Shown here piece after piece: positions 44,956-53,780 of a stretch of DNA of 64,000 nt (its first letter is position 1; each line of letters opens with the position of its first letter). The translations under genes and the position numbers were made by a program. Source of the stretch: Rhizobium sp. WYJ-E13 (lineage in GTDB: Bacteria > Pseudomonadota > Alphaproteobacteria > Rhizobiales > Rhizobiaceae); the NCBI RefSeq assembly GCF_018987265.1, contig NZ_CP076853.1, positions 1,922,001 through 1,986,000 of the forward strand, read 5' to 3'. A model generated the notes under the pieces. It had not been told where the DNA came from, ran no database searches, and was given only the letters and a program-made list of their open reading frames with translations.

Positions 44956-45383
44956 CGGGTCACATTTGAGGCGAGGCTTTCGCCTTTGTCATAGTCGAGC
45001 AAGGTCGCCCCTTCGGCACCTCCGAAACGAAGCAGACTCCGCCGGCAGCGCCTATGCCTCAAGGATGCGAGCCGCCGCCAGCGTTTACTGCCATTGCGAG
45101 AAACCGCCCGGACGCGAAGGGCTCGCCGAGAAGGCTGGCCGGCGGCGTTAGCTCGCGCAACTCCGGAGATCTCCTCACCCAAATTCACGCCGTCTTACGA
45201 CAATTAACTCGTCCTGGAGCTTCTTGAGGCGTAGCAAACAAGCTGCCCGAGATGGCGTCTCTGATCCACGATTTCCTCGATCGGAAGCTCCGCCGAAACT
45301 AGATCGAGGTCCAGCCACCACGCACGCCTCCCTGCGTGGTGGCACTCTCTTTAACGAGACTGTCCACACTGATGGAGCCGGAA
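44956..45383. other. Intergenic region, no clear gene
   Basis: About 430 bases. AGGCGA/TCGCCT forms a small hairpin near 44972. A minus-strand frame through here is Arg-rich and lacks a ribosome-binding site. The repetitive character suggests further mosaic repeats. Confidence 0.4.
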
Positions 45384-46352
45384 ATGAACAAGCACGATTA
45401 TGCCCTGTCACGACGTGGTTTCTGCCTCTGCTGCCTCGGTGGGGCAACGTTTGCCGCCTCCGGGGGATGGCTGACGCCGGCAGAGGTATTCGCCGCAGCG
45501 AAGAGTGTCGTCATCCAGTTCCGCGAGGCGGCGGCCGCAGCGGAGATCAAGACCACCACGCTTCGCGGCGGGATCAGCGCGCTTTCCGGTTCTGGAGGCA
45601 ACATCGGCGTCCTTATCGGCGACGACGGGAAGCTGCTCGTCGACGCGGGGCTCACAGCTTCCCGTCCCAGGATCGAGAAAGCTCTGGCCGACCTCGGTCA
45701 ACAGCCGATCAAGCACCTCATCAATTCGCACTGGCATTTCGACCACACCGATGGAAACGAGTGGCTCAATTCGGAGGGCGCCATGATCACTGCCCACCCG
45801 AACTCGCTCAAGCACCTGGCTGTCGCGACCCGCGTCGAGGACTGGAACTTCGACTTCCCTCCGTCACCGAAGGGGGCGCTGCCGACAATGGTTATGAAGT
45901 CAGACGAGGAGACACTGAAGCACAATGGCCAGACGATCACGCTGAAATACTATGGCCCCGCTCATACTGACAGTGACATCTCCGTCTTTTTCCAGGAAGC
46001 CAACATCGTCCAGATGGGCGACACCTTCTGGAACGGCGTCTATCCCTTCATCGACTATTCAACGGGTGGCAGCATCGACGGGCAGATTCAGGCCGCCGAG
46101 GCGAACGTCAAGATGGTGGATGATGAGACGATCGTCATCCCTGGGCATGGAGAGATCGCAGGCAAGAAGGATCTCGTCGCGTGGCGGGACATGCTCGTCG
46201 GAGCCAGGGAAAACGTCGCCAAGCTGAAGAAGGACGGTCGCAGCGCCGACGACACAGTCGCCGCCAAGCCCACGGCGGAATGGGATCCCATCTTCGGGAA
46301 CTGGGCGATCTCGCCGGCGCTCTTCACCCGCCTTGTCTACGAAGGTGTTTGA
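45384..46352 (+). CDS. Tat-exported metallo-beta-lactamase-fold hydrolase
   Basis: A 322-residue protein with a twin-arginine-type signal (ALSRRGFCLCCLGGATFAAS). Zinc ligands are in NSHWHFDHTDG (HxHxDH), GPAHTDSD, MGDTFWNG and VIPGHGEI. The fold hydrolyses esters, thioesters or lactams; this subgroup resembles periplasmic quinoprotein-relay-like hydrolases. GGAG six bases upstream favours the ATG at 45384. Confidence 0.88.
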   Translation: MNKHDYALSRRGFCLCCLGGATFAASGGWLTPAEVFAAAKSVVIQFREAAAAAEIKTTTLRGGISALSGSGGNIGVLIGDDGKLLVDAGLTASRPRIEKALADLGQQPIKHLINSHWHFDHTDGNEWLNSEGAMITAHPNSLKHLAVATRVEDWNFDFPPSPKGALPTMVMKSDEETLKHNGQTITLKYYGPAHTDSDISVFFQEANIVQMGDTFWNGVYPFIDYSTGGSIDGQIQAAEANVKMVDDETIVIPGHGEIAGKKDLVAWRDMLVGARENVAKLKKDGRSADDTVAAKPTAEWDPIFGNWAISPALFTRLVYEGV

Positions 46353-46569
46353 ACGGTCACTCTCCGCGGCGGTGCATGGCATCCGAAACCCTCGCGCCGA
46401 CACACTATGACTTGTCGACCATGTCGCCGGTCGATACTGTCCAGCATGTAGCCGGTCCGGACCTGAAAAGACCCTGACAGTGAGCATGTTGAGGCCTCGG
46501 CAGATCGATCATTTGCAGTCTTGGCAAATCGGGATAGGTTTCGCGTGACAAATTTGTCCCAAGAAACCG

Positions 46570-46863
46570 ATGACCCTGTTCTGGATTGCATCCCTCCCCT
46601 TCATCGCGGTCTTCATCGCAGCTCTGGCCATCGGGCGCAGCAAAAGCTTCTGGCTACCCATTGCTGTAGCAGTTTTTTCATTGGCCGCAGGCGCGCTATG
46701 TCTTCATACGATTGTAGTCGCACCCACCTGCGTGACTGGTGAAAGCGAATGCCTGGGCGTGACGGCGATCGCTTATCTGATCGCTGCCTTCTGGTGTGCT
46801 CCGAGTATTGGATTCGGGTTGCGACGTTACAGCCACGTGCGTTTCGGCTTCAGGCGCCGGTAA
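46570..46863 (+). CDS. Small membrane protein
   Basis: A 97-residue protein with two or three membrane segments (LFWIASLPFIAVFIAALAIG; FWLPIAVAVFSLAAGALCL; TAIAYLIAAFWCAPSIGFGL), two Cys in the second loop (TCVTGESECLG) and a basic end. No family is recognised. It lies upstream of the small GWS-type protein gene. Confidence 0.5.
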   Translation: MTLFWIASLPFIAVFIAALAIGRSKSFWLPIAVAVFSLAAGALCLHTIVVAPTCVTGESECLGVTAIAYLIAAFWCAPSIGFGLRRYSHVRFGFRRR

Positions 46864-46940
46864 GTTACCCGTTCCCGAGACCAGGAAATCATTCGCAAGC
46901 CGCAAGTATTCACCCAACAACGTGCTGCGGAGTGGGAACT

Positions 46941-46961
46941 ATAACCGGTCACGCCGGTTAT
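46941..46961 (+). promoter_or_regulatory. Perfect hairpin before small gene
   Basis: ATAACCGG-TCACG-CCGGTTAT, an 8-bp stem with 5-base loop, ends 22 bases before the ATG at 46984. It may be an operator or a 5'UTR structure. Confidence 0.4.
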
Positions 46962-46983
46962 GTTTCCAGAAAAGGATAAGGCC

Positions 46984-47187
46984 ATGACCAAAATCCTGAA
47001 TTCACGCACGATCATTATTACGGCAGATCGTCTTGACGATTGCAAGGACTACCTCGAAACCGACTTTCACCAGCTGATCGACCATGCTCTGAGCGTCGGC
47101 TGGTCCATTGACGAGGTGGTCGTCGCCCTCAGCGGCCTCGCAGAAGAAGAGATCGCCGTGCCGGAGCGAGCAGTTACGTTCCATTGA
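46984..47187 (+). CDS. Small protein with GWS helix motif
   Basis: A 67-residue soluble protein; AAAAGGATAAGG precedes the ATG. The core LIDHALSVGWSIDEVVVALSG resembles the 66-residue protein at 19674-19874 (LTNLQKHGWSAAELALALAD). A strong terminator follows. Function unknown. Confidence 0.6.
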   Translation: MTKILNSRTIIITADRLDDCKDYLETDFHQLIDHALSVGWSIDEVVVALSGLAEEEIAVPERAVTFH

Positions 47188-47213
47188 TACCCGCAAAGGG
47201 CCGCCATCGTTTA

Positions 47214-47243
47214 AAAGGCCGGGGCTTTGAAACCCCGGCCTTT
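47214..47243 (+). terminator. Strong terminator
   Basis: AAAGGCCGGGG and CCCCGGCCTTT form an 11-bp stem with an 8-base loop, 27 bases after the small-gene stop; the stem itself supplies the T-run. Confidence 0.75.
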
Positions 47244-47430
47244 CCGTGACCGCTTTGGAAATGTGGCCTGCACGACGATCGCTGCCCCCCACGAGCCGGG
47301 CATATCAGCTACCTGCTCCCCCGAGCGGGGGTGCCTCACGGCACAACGCAATAAGGCGACGCCCCAAGGAGCACCGCCTCAAAATATCAATCATGTCAAA
47401 ACCAAATCAAGGCGAGGCCCCAAAAGGCCC

Positions 47431-47634
47431 CTACCCCTTCTTCGCCCTGGTCTTCTTTGCCGGCGCCTCGGGCGCCGGCTGGGCGAGCCTCAGCGCGCGC
47501 AGCTTTTCCGTCTTCTTCTGCCGGGCGGCAGCTTCGCTTTCGAGGATGCCCTTGGCGACAGACGTTGTCTGCTCGGCCTTCGCCTGCGGCGAGAGCTTTT
47601 CGGGCTTGAAGAACGTGTCTTTCGTCTCGGTCAT
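47431..47634 (-). CDS. Small conserved hypothetical protein downstream of rpsU
   Basis: A 67-residue Lys/Ala/Glu-rich protein (TKDTFFKPEKLSPQAKAEQT; basic end APAKKTRAKKG). AGGAGGAAGCC precedes the ATG. It follows rpsU by 40 bases and is probably co-transcribed. Similar proteins occur in rhizobia; the basic tail may bind RNA. Confidence 0.7.
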   Translation of the reverse strand: MTETKDTFFKPEKLSPQAKAEQTTSVAKGILESEAAARQKKTEKLRALRLAQPAPEAPAKKTRAKKG

Positions 47635-47674
47635 GGCTTCCTCCTTGGCGATGGAACGGGAGACCGGGAAAAGA

Positions 47675-47923
47675 TCAGCGGGCGCCGCGGGCCGGCATCA
47701 CCTTCTTCTTCGGTGCCGGCAGCAGGCCTTCGCGCTGCGCCTGCTTGCGGGCGAGCTTGCGGGCGCGGCGGATGGCTTCGCCCTTTTCGCGGGCGCGCTT
47801 TTCCGACGGCTTTTCATAGGCGCTGCGTTCCTTCATTTCGCGGAACACACCTTCGCGCTGCAGCTTCTTTTTCAGCACGCGGAGGGCTTGGTCGACATTG
47901 TTGTCTCGGACGAGTACCTGCAA
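47675..47923 (-). CDS. rpsU: 30S ribosomal protein S21
   Basis: An 82-residue basic protein: [40 protein letters not shown], the S21 signature, with an alphaproteobacterial Pro/Lys/Arg extension. It binds the 30S head and helps initiation. The start codon is TTG at 47923 with AAGGAG upstream. Confidence 0.95.
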   Translation of the reverse strand: MQVLVRDNNVDQALRVLKKKLQREGVFREMKERSAYEKPSEKRAREKGEAIRRARKLARKQAQREGLLPAPKKKVMPARGAR

Positions 47924-47951
47924 GTTTTCTCCTTAATCAGCGTTGCTGCTG

Positions 47952-48242
47952 TTATTTCCTGATGCGGATCGAATTCGAATTGATCCAGCTCGATTTCGGA
48001 CTCTCGGTAGCCGCCCGCGCTTCGGAAGGCAAGGGCGACGAGGGCGATGCGAGCACGTCTATATCATCCTGACGGATGCTGCGCTCGAAATCTTCATTCT
48101 GGAACCGCACGCGGTAATGAACGAAGCCCTGCGCGGCCGGCAGGACGGATAGAACGTTGCCGGAACCCGAGGGCTGTCTGTTGCCGAGAACGCCATGCTT
48201 GAGCATGATGGTATCACCCGGCCGATAACGACGATAGGCCAT
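47952..48242 (-). CDS. Hypothetical protein, SH3-like
   Basis: A 96-residue protein: YRRYRPGDTIMLKHGVLGNR and VHYRVRFQNEDFERSIRQDD suggest a small beta-barrel of YodC/DUF2158 or KOW type; the C-terminal third is Ser/Pro-rich and disordered. It lies 28 bases upstream of rpsU on the same strand, so it may lead that transcript. Confidence 0.6.
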   Translation of the reverse strand: MAYRRYRPGDTIMLKHGVLGNRQPSGSGNVLSVLPAAQGFVHYRVRFQNEDFERSIRQDDIDVLASPSSPLPSEARAATESPKSSWINSNSIRIRK

Positions 48243-48261
48243 GTCGTTCTACCCTCATGAA

Positions 48262-48297
48262 ACAAAAAATTAAAGGCCGGGACTGCTCCCGACCTTC
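48262..48297 (-). terminator. Terminator of cspA
   Basis: On the minus strand AGGTCGGGA-GCAG-TCCCGGCCT is followed by TTAATTTTTTG, about 75 bases after the cspA stop. Confidence 0.7.
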
Positions 48298-48373
48298 CCT
48301 GGCCAGTGCCTGGCCTCAGTCATCGTCTCCGCGCGCCAGTACATCCGTGGTCGCGCGAAGTCGTGACAAGTTC

Positions 48374-48583
48374 TTAGGCAGTCCGGAGGTTGTCGGCAGA
48401 GCTCTTGCCCGAGCGGCGGTCCTGCACGATGTCGTAGTTGACCTTCTGTCCGTCTGCCAGCGCGCGCAGGCCTGCGCGTTCAACTGCAGAAATATGGACG
48501 AAAACGTCGGCGCCGCCGTTATCCGGCTGGATAAAACCGAAACCCTTGGTGGCATTGAACCACTTGACTGTACCTGTATTCAT
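48374..48583 (-). CDS. cspA: Cold-shock protein
   Basis: A 69-residue OB-fold protein: [20 protein letters not shown] contains RNP1 and DVFVHIS contains RNP2. It binds single-stranded RNA/DNA as a chaperone. GAAAGGAG precedes the ATG. The long upstream interval may form the usual structured 5'UTR. Confidence 0.95.
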   Translation of the reverse strand: MNTGTVKWFNATKGFGFIQPDNGGADVFVHISAVERAGLRALADGQKVNYDIVQDRRSGKSSADNLRTA

Positions 48584-49006
48584 AACGATCTCCTTTCAAA
48601 GCAACCGTTGAAATTCCCGCGATACCCTGCGGGCTTGGGTCGATTATTTGGAAGGAAATCTGGCGAGAGCACGCTGGCTCTTCAACGACGTCACAAGCAA
48701 TGGTCGATGAGCGTAATATACGGTCAATTTTAAATTTGGCAACAGAGATAGGCGGAAAAACTTCGAATCACCTGAAAGTTTTTTCGGCAAGCGGCTGATT
48801 TGGCGATAGAATTTTAATTCGGCCGGGTGCTGGCGGGCGATCTTCCGAGCGGCCGGAAGCTCTGACATGCGGCTATCGCGCTGTGGCGCCCCCTTGGATA
48901 ACACTGCCGGCCAGCCCCAAGCTTCGCCACCCACGCCGGATATGGCCTTGCAACCAGCCGCAATGTCGTCAGGATCGCTGATCGAAAGCCCATTGGAATC
49001 ACACCT
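48584..49006. other. cspA upstream region
   Basis: 423 bases without a convincing gene between divergent cspA and GNAT genes. A minus-strand open frame at 48644-49030 lacks family features. AT-rich stretches near 48724-48740 and 48811-48822 probably hold the cspA promoter and leader. Confidence 0.45.
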
Positions 49007-49519
49007 ATGCCGACGAAGCCGGTCGAACATGCAGTCCAGATCCGCCCCGCCACATCAGGCGACATGGAAACCCTCGGCGGCTTCGGCGCCCTGCTGGTCG
49101 CGATGCATCACGAACTGGATGCCAGGCGCTTCATCGAAGCGGCCAAAAGCACGCCGTTGCGATACGGGCAGTTCCTCAAGAGCCAGTTCACCCGGCCCGA
49201 AGTCGTCGTCATCGTCGCCGAGGACGACGGCGCGCTGCTCGGCTATGCCTATGCGGAGCTGCAGGGCTTCGACTACATGTCGCTGCGCGGGCCGGCGGGC
49301 GTCATCCACGATCTCTTCGTCGATTCGGCACGCCGCCGCGAAGGCGTCGGGAGGATGCTGCTGGAAGCGGCGATGGCCGGATTGAAATCCCTCGGCGCCG
49401 AACGCTTCGTGCTCTCGACCGCCTACCGCAACGAGACCGCCCGCAGCCTCTTTGCCGCCATGGGCTTCCGCCCGACGATGATCGAGATGACGCGCGAAGC
49501 CGATCAGACGGATAGCTAG
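49007..49519 (+). CDS. GNAT-family N-acetyltransferase
   Basis: A 170-residue acetyltransferase: VQIRPATSGDMETLGGFGAL at the start, acetyl-CoA motif A as VIHDLFVDSARRREGVGRML and motif B as STAYRNETARSLFAAMGF. RRREGVG replaces the usual RG-G. Substrate unknown. Ribosome-binding signal is weak. Confidence 0.9.
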   Translation: MPTKPVEHAVQIRPATSGDMETLGGFGALLVAMHHELDARRFIEAAKSTPLRYGQFLKSQFTRPEVVVIVAEDDGALLGYAYAELQGFDYMSLRGPAGVIHDLFVDSARRREGVGRMLLEAAMAGLKSLGAERFVLSTAYRNETARSLFAAMGFRPTMIEMTREADQTDS

Positions 49520-49738
49520 AGCCGGCTTGCACCGGCCTACCCCTCCAACCGGTATCCAGCTACCGGTTTTCGATATCCGGATCCTTTCCCTATATGCGCC
49601 ATCGCGAATAAAATTGTGCAGCGCCGCCATCCCATCTTGCCCTTGCCTCCGGTTGGCGGTCTTTGGGAACTTCCGGCTGCAGGGAGAATTCATAGCATGA
49701 CGCACCCCTCGCCCTTCCACGGACGGCAGGAGTGGACC

Positions 49739-50113
49739 ATGGCAAAGGTAACTGAGTTCAAGACAACAAGGGCGCTCGCCGTAGCACTTTGCGCCGCCCT
49801 GCTTTTCAGCGGCGCTGCCAAGTGGCCGGCCCTGCCGAACTCGGGCTTTTTGACCGGCCGGGCCGCAGCCCCCGAGGATGTCGATAACGGAACGGCGATC
49901 TTTGCCACCGGGCAGGATGACCAGAGCGACGGCAAGCCGATCGATATCGAAATCCCGCAATACGGCTATTTCCGCCAGGAAGACAAATACGTCATCATCC
50001 TTCAGGCCGAGAAATACGATGGGCAAAGCATCATCGGCGCCGAGACATTCGATGGCAAGAAGGTGGTGGGATTGATCGACGAGTTCGACCTGCTGGGCGT
50101 CCACGCCCGATAG
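49739..50113 (+). CDS. Hypothetical exported or anchored protein
   Basis: A 124-residue protein with one N-terminal hydrophobic segment (ALAVALCAALLFSGAAKW) and a small soluble domain (DIEIPQYGYFRQEDKYVIIL; IGAETFDGKKVVGLIDEF). CAGGAG precedes the ATG. Family not recognised. Confidence 0.6.
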   Translation: MAKVTEFKTTRALAVALCAALLFSGAAKWPALPNSGFLTGRAAAPEDVDNGTAIFATGQDDQSDGKPIDIEIPQYGYFRQEDKYVIILQAEKYDGQSIIGAETFDGKKVVGLIDEFDLLGVHAR

Positions 50114-50423
50114 TTTTCCGTGCGCAGGCAGAGCCATGCCCCCCAAGCGCTCAAAAAAAAGAGGCTCGTCGGGAGAGACGGCCTCGAAATTGCGTCAATT
50201 TGGCCCAGCTCCACAAGGCCGACCTCAGCCTAGCCATCGTCAGGGGAATCGCCACCCCCAATCGGGTGATATCCGGCGGGATTGTGACGATTTTTTTGAG
50301 AAAGGTGGAGGGATTCAAGGGTGGATTCCGTCGCGTGAGCCGGGGCTTTGGGGTGTGCGGATATCGGGCGTGTTGACGGCGTCCCGGTCAGGAGGCATGC
50401 GCGGTCCGTACCTGCTCGTAAAA

Positions 50424-50459
50424 ACCCCTCCCCAACCCCTCCCCACAAGGCGGGAGGGA
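50424..50459. repeat. GC-rich palindromic repeat, copy 3
   Basis: CCCCTCCCCAACCCCTCCCC then ACAAGGCGGGAGGG, a variant of the unit at 4696. Confidence 0.65.
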
Positions 50460-50528
50460 CTAATCTGCGGCACCGCTTTCGCTCATTTCGAAACGTCGAA
50501 AATATGGAAAGCCGGTGCAGCAGGTTAA

Positions 50529-50551
50529 GCCCCTCCCCCTTGTGGGGAGGG
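50529..50551. repeat. GC-rich palindromic repeat, copy 4
   Basis: CCCCTCCCC-CTTGT-GGGGAGGGG, 9-bp arms, followed by TTGGGGCGGGG as in copy 1. Confidence 0.7.
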
Positions 50552-50609
50552 GTTGGGGCGGGGTCTTCGATAGGTCCGAACCGGCTACATTCCCAGATGA
50601 CTCGGGCTT

Positions 50610-50966
50610 TCAGGCACCGTGCACGGCAAGTCCGATAACCGCCGTGAGCAAGAAGAGACAGAAGCCGGCGGCGACACCGGCAAAGATGCCGGCGGCAAGG
50701 CTTGATTTCGGTGCGATCCAGACGGCGACCGCCTGCGGCCCGACCAGCAGGCAAAGCGCCTGCGCAGCGCCTGCAAGGCCGAACCGCATATCGAGCTGCG
50801 GCGCGGTTCCTATCGCCACCTCGGCCCACAAGACGATGCCGCCGAAGACGATGACACCCGCGATGCCGCCGAGCGCCCAGCCATAGGCTTTTCGCGCGCG
50901 CCAGATCTCCCAAAGGGCGGGCGGCAGGGCCAATATCCATGGCAGCAGGTCGGTCAGCGTGTGCAT
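50610..50966 (-). CDS. Small integral membrane protein
   Basis: A 118-residue protein with about four membrane segments (LTDLLPWILALPPALWEIW; WALGGIAGVIVFGGIVLWAE; LAGAAQALCLLVGPQAVAVW; AAGIFAGVAAGFCLFLL). No family recognised. Confidence 0.65.
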   Translation of the reverse strand: MHTLTDLLPWILALPPALWEIWRARKAYGWALGGIAGVIVFGGIVLWAEVAIGTAPQLDMRFGLAGAAQALCLLVGPQAVAVWIAPKSSLAAGIFAGVAAGFCLFLLTAVIGLAVHGA

Positions 50967-51063
50967 GCGGCAAACTTCGCAGGTAGACGTTAATTTGATC
51001 CTCGTTCTCGCCTTCTTTCCCCGTCATCAGCTACGAGTCACGGGCCATGACTCAGGAGATGCC

Positions 51064-51858
51064 ATGCTTCGCACCATATTCGCCTTTTACCTGCTCCTTG
51101 CCGGCGCGCTTGCCGCGCGCGCTCAGGCTCCCGATGCAGACGGCACGCCGGTGCCTGCAGATCCCTGCGCGCGCCAAAATTTCGAAGGCGCCGCCTATAT
51201 CGTCTGCGGCGTCGATCCCGCCAAGGCGGATCTGCGCCTGTTCTGGAAGGATGCCGCGGGCAAGCCCTATCGCAGGTTTTCGGGCGTCGCCGATGCTGTC
51301 ACCGGTGAAGGACATCGGCTCCTCTTTGCCATGAATGCCGGCATGTACCGCGAGGATTTCACGCCGATGGGGCTCTATGTCGAGGATGGCAAGGGGCTGA
51401 TACCGGTCAACGTGGAGGCGCCGCCCAAGGTTTCCGGCCCGGTGCCGAACTTCTTCAAGCGGCCGAACGGCATCTTCTATCTCGACGAGGCAGGCGCCCA
51501 CATCGTCTCAACCGAAGACTTCCTGAAGCAGAAACCGAACGTGCAGCTCGCCACGCAATCCGGCCCGATGCTGGTCATGTCAGGCAAGATCAACCCGATT
51601 TTCATACCGGGTTCGAGCGACCGCACGCGGCGCAACGGCGTCGGCCTCTCAGCCGACGGCACGCTGCGCTTCGTCATCAGCGAAGGCGACGTGAACTTCC
51701 ACGATTTCGCAAGCCTCTTCCGCGACGAACTGAAATGCCCCGACGCACTCTTCCTCGACGGCGGAAACGGCACTGGTCTCTACAATCCGGCGCTCGGCCG
51801 CAACGACACATCCTGGCACGGCGGCTACGGACCCATCATCGCTTTGGTGGGGGGCTAG
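51064..51858 (+). CDS. Phosphodiester glycosidase (NAGPA)-domain exported protein
   Basis: A 264-residue protein with a signal peptide (TIFAFYLLLAGALAARAQA). The domain runs to the end: LLFAMNAGMYREDFTPMGLY, ATQSGPMLVMSGKI, RRNGVGLSADGTLRFVIS, CPDALFLDGGNGTGLY. The NAGPA/DUF2233 family includes the human mannose-6-phosphate uncovering enzyme; bacterial members act on envelope glycans by inference. CAGGAGAT precedes the ATG. Confidence 0.85.
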   Translation: MLRTIFAFYLLLAGALAARAQAPDADGTPVPADPCARQNFEGAAYIVCGVDPAKADLRLFWKDAAGKPYRRFSGVADAVTGEGHRLLFAMNAGMYREDFTPMGLYVEDGKGLIPVNVEAPPKVSGPVPNFFKRPNGIFYLDEAGAHIVSTEDFLKQKPNVQLATQSGPMLVMSGKINPIFIPGSSDRTRRNGVGLSADGTLRFVISEGDVNFHDFASLFRDELKCPDALFLDGGNGTGLYNPALGRNDTSWHGGYGPIIALVGG

Positions 51859-51889
51859 GCGATTCCAGCTGAGGTCTAGAGTGGTTCTG

Positions 51890-52230
51890 CGTTCGGAATA
51901 CCGATCTGTCCTGTGTCGTCCTCAGCGACAGGGTCGGCTATCTGCCGGAGCGATGGCGAGCGCACGCTGCAATCCCTTCCACAAACCGGTGCGCGAGACC
52001 ACCGTGCGCATCCAGACCGGCAAGGTCATCCGGCTCGTCACCAACGACCTCGATGCCCCAGCCCGGGAAATCGCCGACCACTACAAGCAGCGCTGGCAGA
52101 TCGAACTGTTCTTCAAATGGATCAAGCGGAACCTCAAGATCCGGTATTTCATGGGAAATTCGGAGAACGCCGTACGTATCCAGATCTTCGTGGCGCCCCG
52201 CTCAGAAGCAACAAGATCGAAACACGACGC
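51890..52230 (+). pseudogene. IS4-family transposase remnant
   Basis: One frame gives CVVLSDRVGYLPERW, the next after a frameshift near 51950 gives NPFHKPVRETTVRIQTGKVI, REIADHYKQRWQIELFFKW and NLKIRYFMGNSENAVRIQIF. YKQRWQIELFFKWIK is the IS4 C-terminal signature with the catalytic Glu. The N-terminal two thirds and the natural C-terminus are missing; inverted repeats were not found. Confidence 0.75.
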
Positions 52231-52502
52231 ATCGCTTGTTCCTTCCAGGTTTACACCAGTCGTGGGGACCTTGAGCCCTTGCCCGGCCGTTAGAGGATCA
52301 ATATCTCAAAGGCACAGCACGCTTTTACATCCGGCAATCAGGAAGGAGCCGCCAGCTTTCTCGAACCAGTTCAGACATAGTTCCCTCCGTGATCCGCCGC
52401 ATATCGAAATAGAGCCGGTCTGAACCACGTCCAGAGTGCAATACTACCTTTAGTTGTATTTCGGCGCTCTACTATCGAAAATCCCCGTAGGGCGGACTCC
52501 GG

Positions 52503-53198
52503 CTAGACCGCCGTACCTACGATCGCGCCTATCCCCGCCGTCAACGCCATGGCGAAGGCGCCCCAGAAAGTCACGCGGGCGCTGGCTTTCAGAACACTGG
52601 CACCGCCTGCCCTCGCCCCTATGGCACCGAGAAGCGCCAGGGAGATCAGCGATGCGATGGCGACCGAGTAGATCAGTATCCGTGCAGGCGAAAGGATGAC
52701 CATAAGCAGGGGCAAGGCGGCCCCCACGCCGAAAGTTGCCGCCGAGGTCAGGGCCGCTTGGATTGGACGCGCCTCCAAATGTTCGACAATTCCGAGTTCG
52801 TCTCGGGCATGGGCGTCTACGACGTTGTTGGCTGACAATTGAACGGCAACCTGCCGTGCCAGATCGTGAGTGAGGCCCCGCGCGACATATATCTGGGTCA
52901 GTTCGTCGAGCTCCGCCTCGGGCTGCGTCTGAAGCTCCACGCGTTCGCGAGCGAGGTCGGCCTTCTCCGTGTCCGCCTGCGTGCTGACCGAGACGTATTC
53001 GCCCGCAGCCATGGACATCGCGCCCGCGACGAGGCCCGCCACGCCCGCCACCAATACCTCCGATGTCCCTGGCGATGCGGAGGCGACGCCCATGATAAGA
53101 CTGGCGGTCGAGACGATACCATCGTTTGCGCCAAGAATAGCGGCCCGCAGCCAGCCAATGCGAGCGATAAGATGGCTTTCGACATGCGGTCTCACCAT
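52503..53198 (-). CDS. VIT1/CCC1-type iron/manganese transporter
   Basis: A 231-residue membrane protein: LRAAILGANDGIVSTASLIM, GLVAGAMSMAAGEYVSVSTQ, then the cytoplasmic metal-binding Glu-rich hairpin (ELDELTQIYVARGL), and three C-terminal segments. The family moves Fe2+ or Mn2+ in exchange for protons. The second of two ATGs (53198) has GGGAG at good distance. Confidence 0.9.
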   Translation of the reverse strand: MVRPHVESHLIARIGWLRAAILGANDGIVSTASLIMGVASASPGTSEVLVAGVAGLVAGAMSMAAGEYVSVSTQADTEKADLARERVELQTQPEAELDELTQIYVARGLTHDLARQVAVQLSANNVVDAHARDELGIVEHLEARPIQAALTSAATFGVGAALPLLMVILSPARILIYSVAIASLISLALLGAIGARAGGASVLKASARVTFWGAFAMALTAGIGAIVGTAV

Positions 53199-53403
53199 AT
53201 TCATCTCCCATCACCGCGAGTTCCGGTGGGTGCCGATTATGGCGATGTCACGTTGTTTGATCAACGTCGGAACAAGGCGTTTGTCTGAGACGTCAAACAG
53301 CTGAACCGGTCACGGAGGCAAGGCCGTCTGAGGCGTCGATAAGGGACCCCTACTGCGATGCGATCAAAACGACATCGGCGGCGAACGCGCCGGCACCGTT
53401 CTA

Positions 53404-53443
53404 TATCTCCCATCCTATCCAGGTATCTCCCATCCTATCCCGG
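53404..53443. repeat. 20-bp tandem duplication
   Basis: TATCTCCCATCCTATCCAGG is repeated at once with one change (last A to C). Confidence 0.85.
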
Positions 53444-53590
53444 CGTCGTGAATGGCTCTAACGGCGTGACACTCAATTAGCCGTCGTCTGGCAATAAGAG
53501 TGCCGTTCCTTTGGTGGCAACGGGTCTTGAAATCGGAGAGTGGCTGCTGGATTTGCTGTTGTTGCCTTTTCGCGTCGAGCAGGCCGGCTC

Positions 53591-53683
53591 TCACAGTTGC
53601 ACTCCCCGCGGGAATCTCCGCCCGCCTGATTTCTGCAGCAGGAGTTGCACTGCGACAGCTAGCAGAAAGAACATGCGATTCAT
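53591..53683 (-). CDS. Possible 30-residue membrane peptide
   Basis: GAGAGGA eight bases upstream of an ATG, then MNRMFFLLAVAVQLLLQKSG with a hydrophobic helix and the basic end GRRFPRGVQL. No homologue known to me. Confidence 0.25.
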   Translation of the reverse strand: MNRMFFLLAVAVQLLLQKSGGRRFPRGVQL

Positions 53684-53780
53684 CGACTTCGTCCTCTCCG
53701 GTTATCTGGCACGGGCATTCCGTCGACGTCACGAGATATAGTTGCGCTGAAGATTCAACAGGCCAAAGACGGCCCTTTCC

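Larger units (their letters stand above)
50114..50609. other. Intergenic region with GC-rich palindromes
   Basis: About 500 bases with no gene recognised. Two GC-rich palindromic repeats (near 50425 and at 50529) dominate the right half. Confidence 0.5.

Noticed and set aside
44790..45188. Minus-strand 132-residue frame after the methyltransferase gene
   Set aside because: Arg-rich, runs through palindromic repeats and into the methyltransferase 3' end.
48644..49030. Minus-strand 128-residue frame upstream of cspA
   Set aside because: No family features; lies where the cspA promoter and leader are expected.
50424..50551. Repeated GC-rich units as a CRISPR array
   Set aside because: Only two units, palindromic and unequal, with no spacers of constant length and no cas genes.
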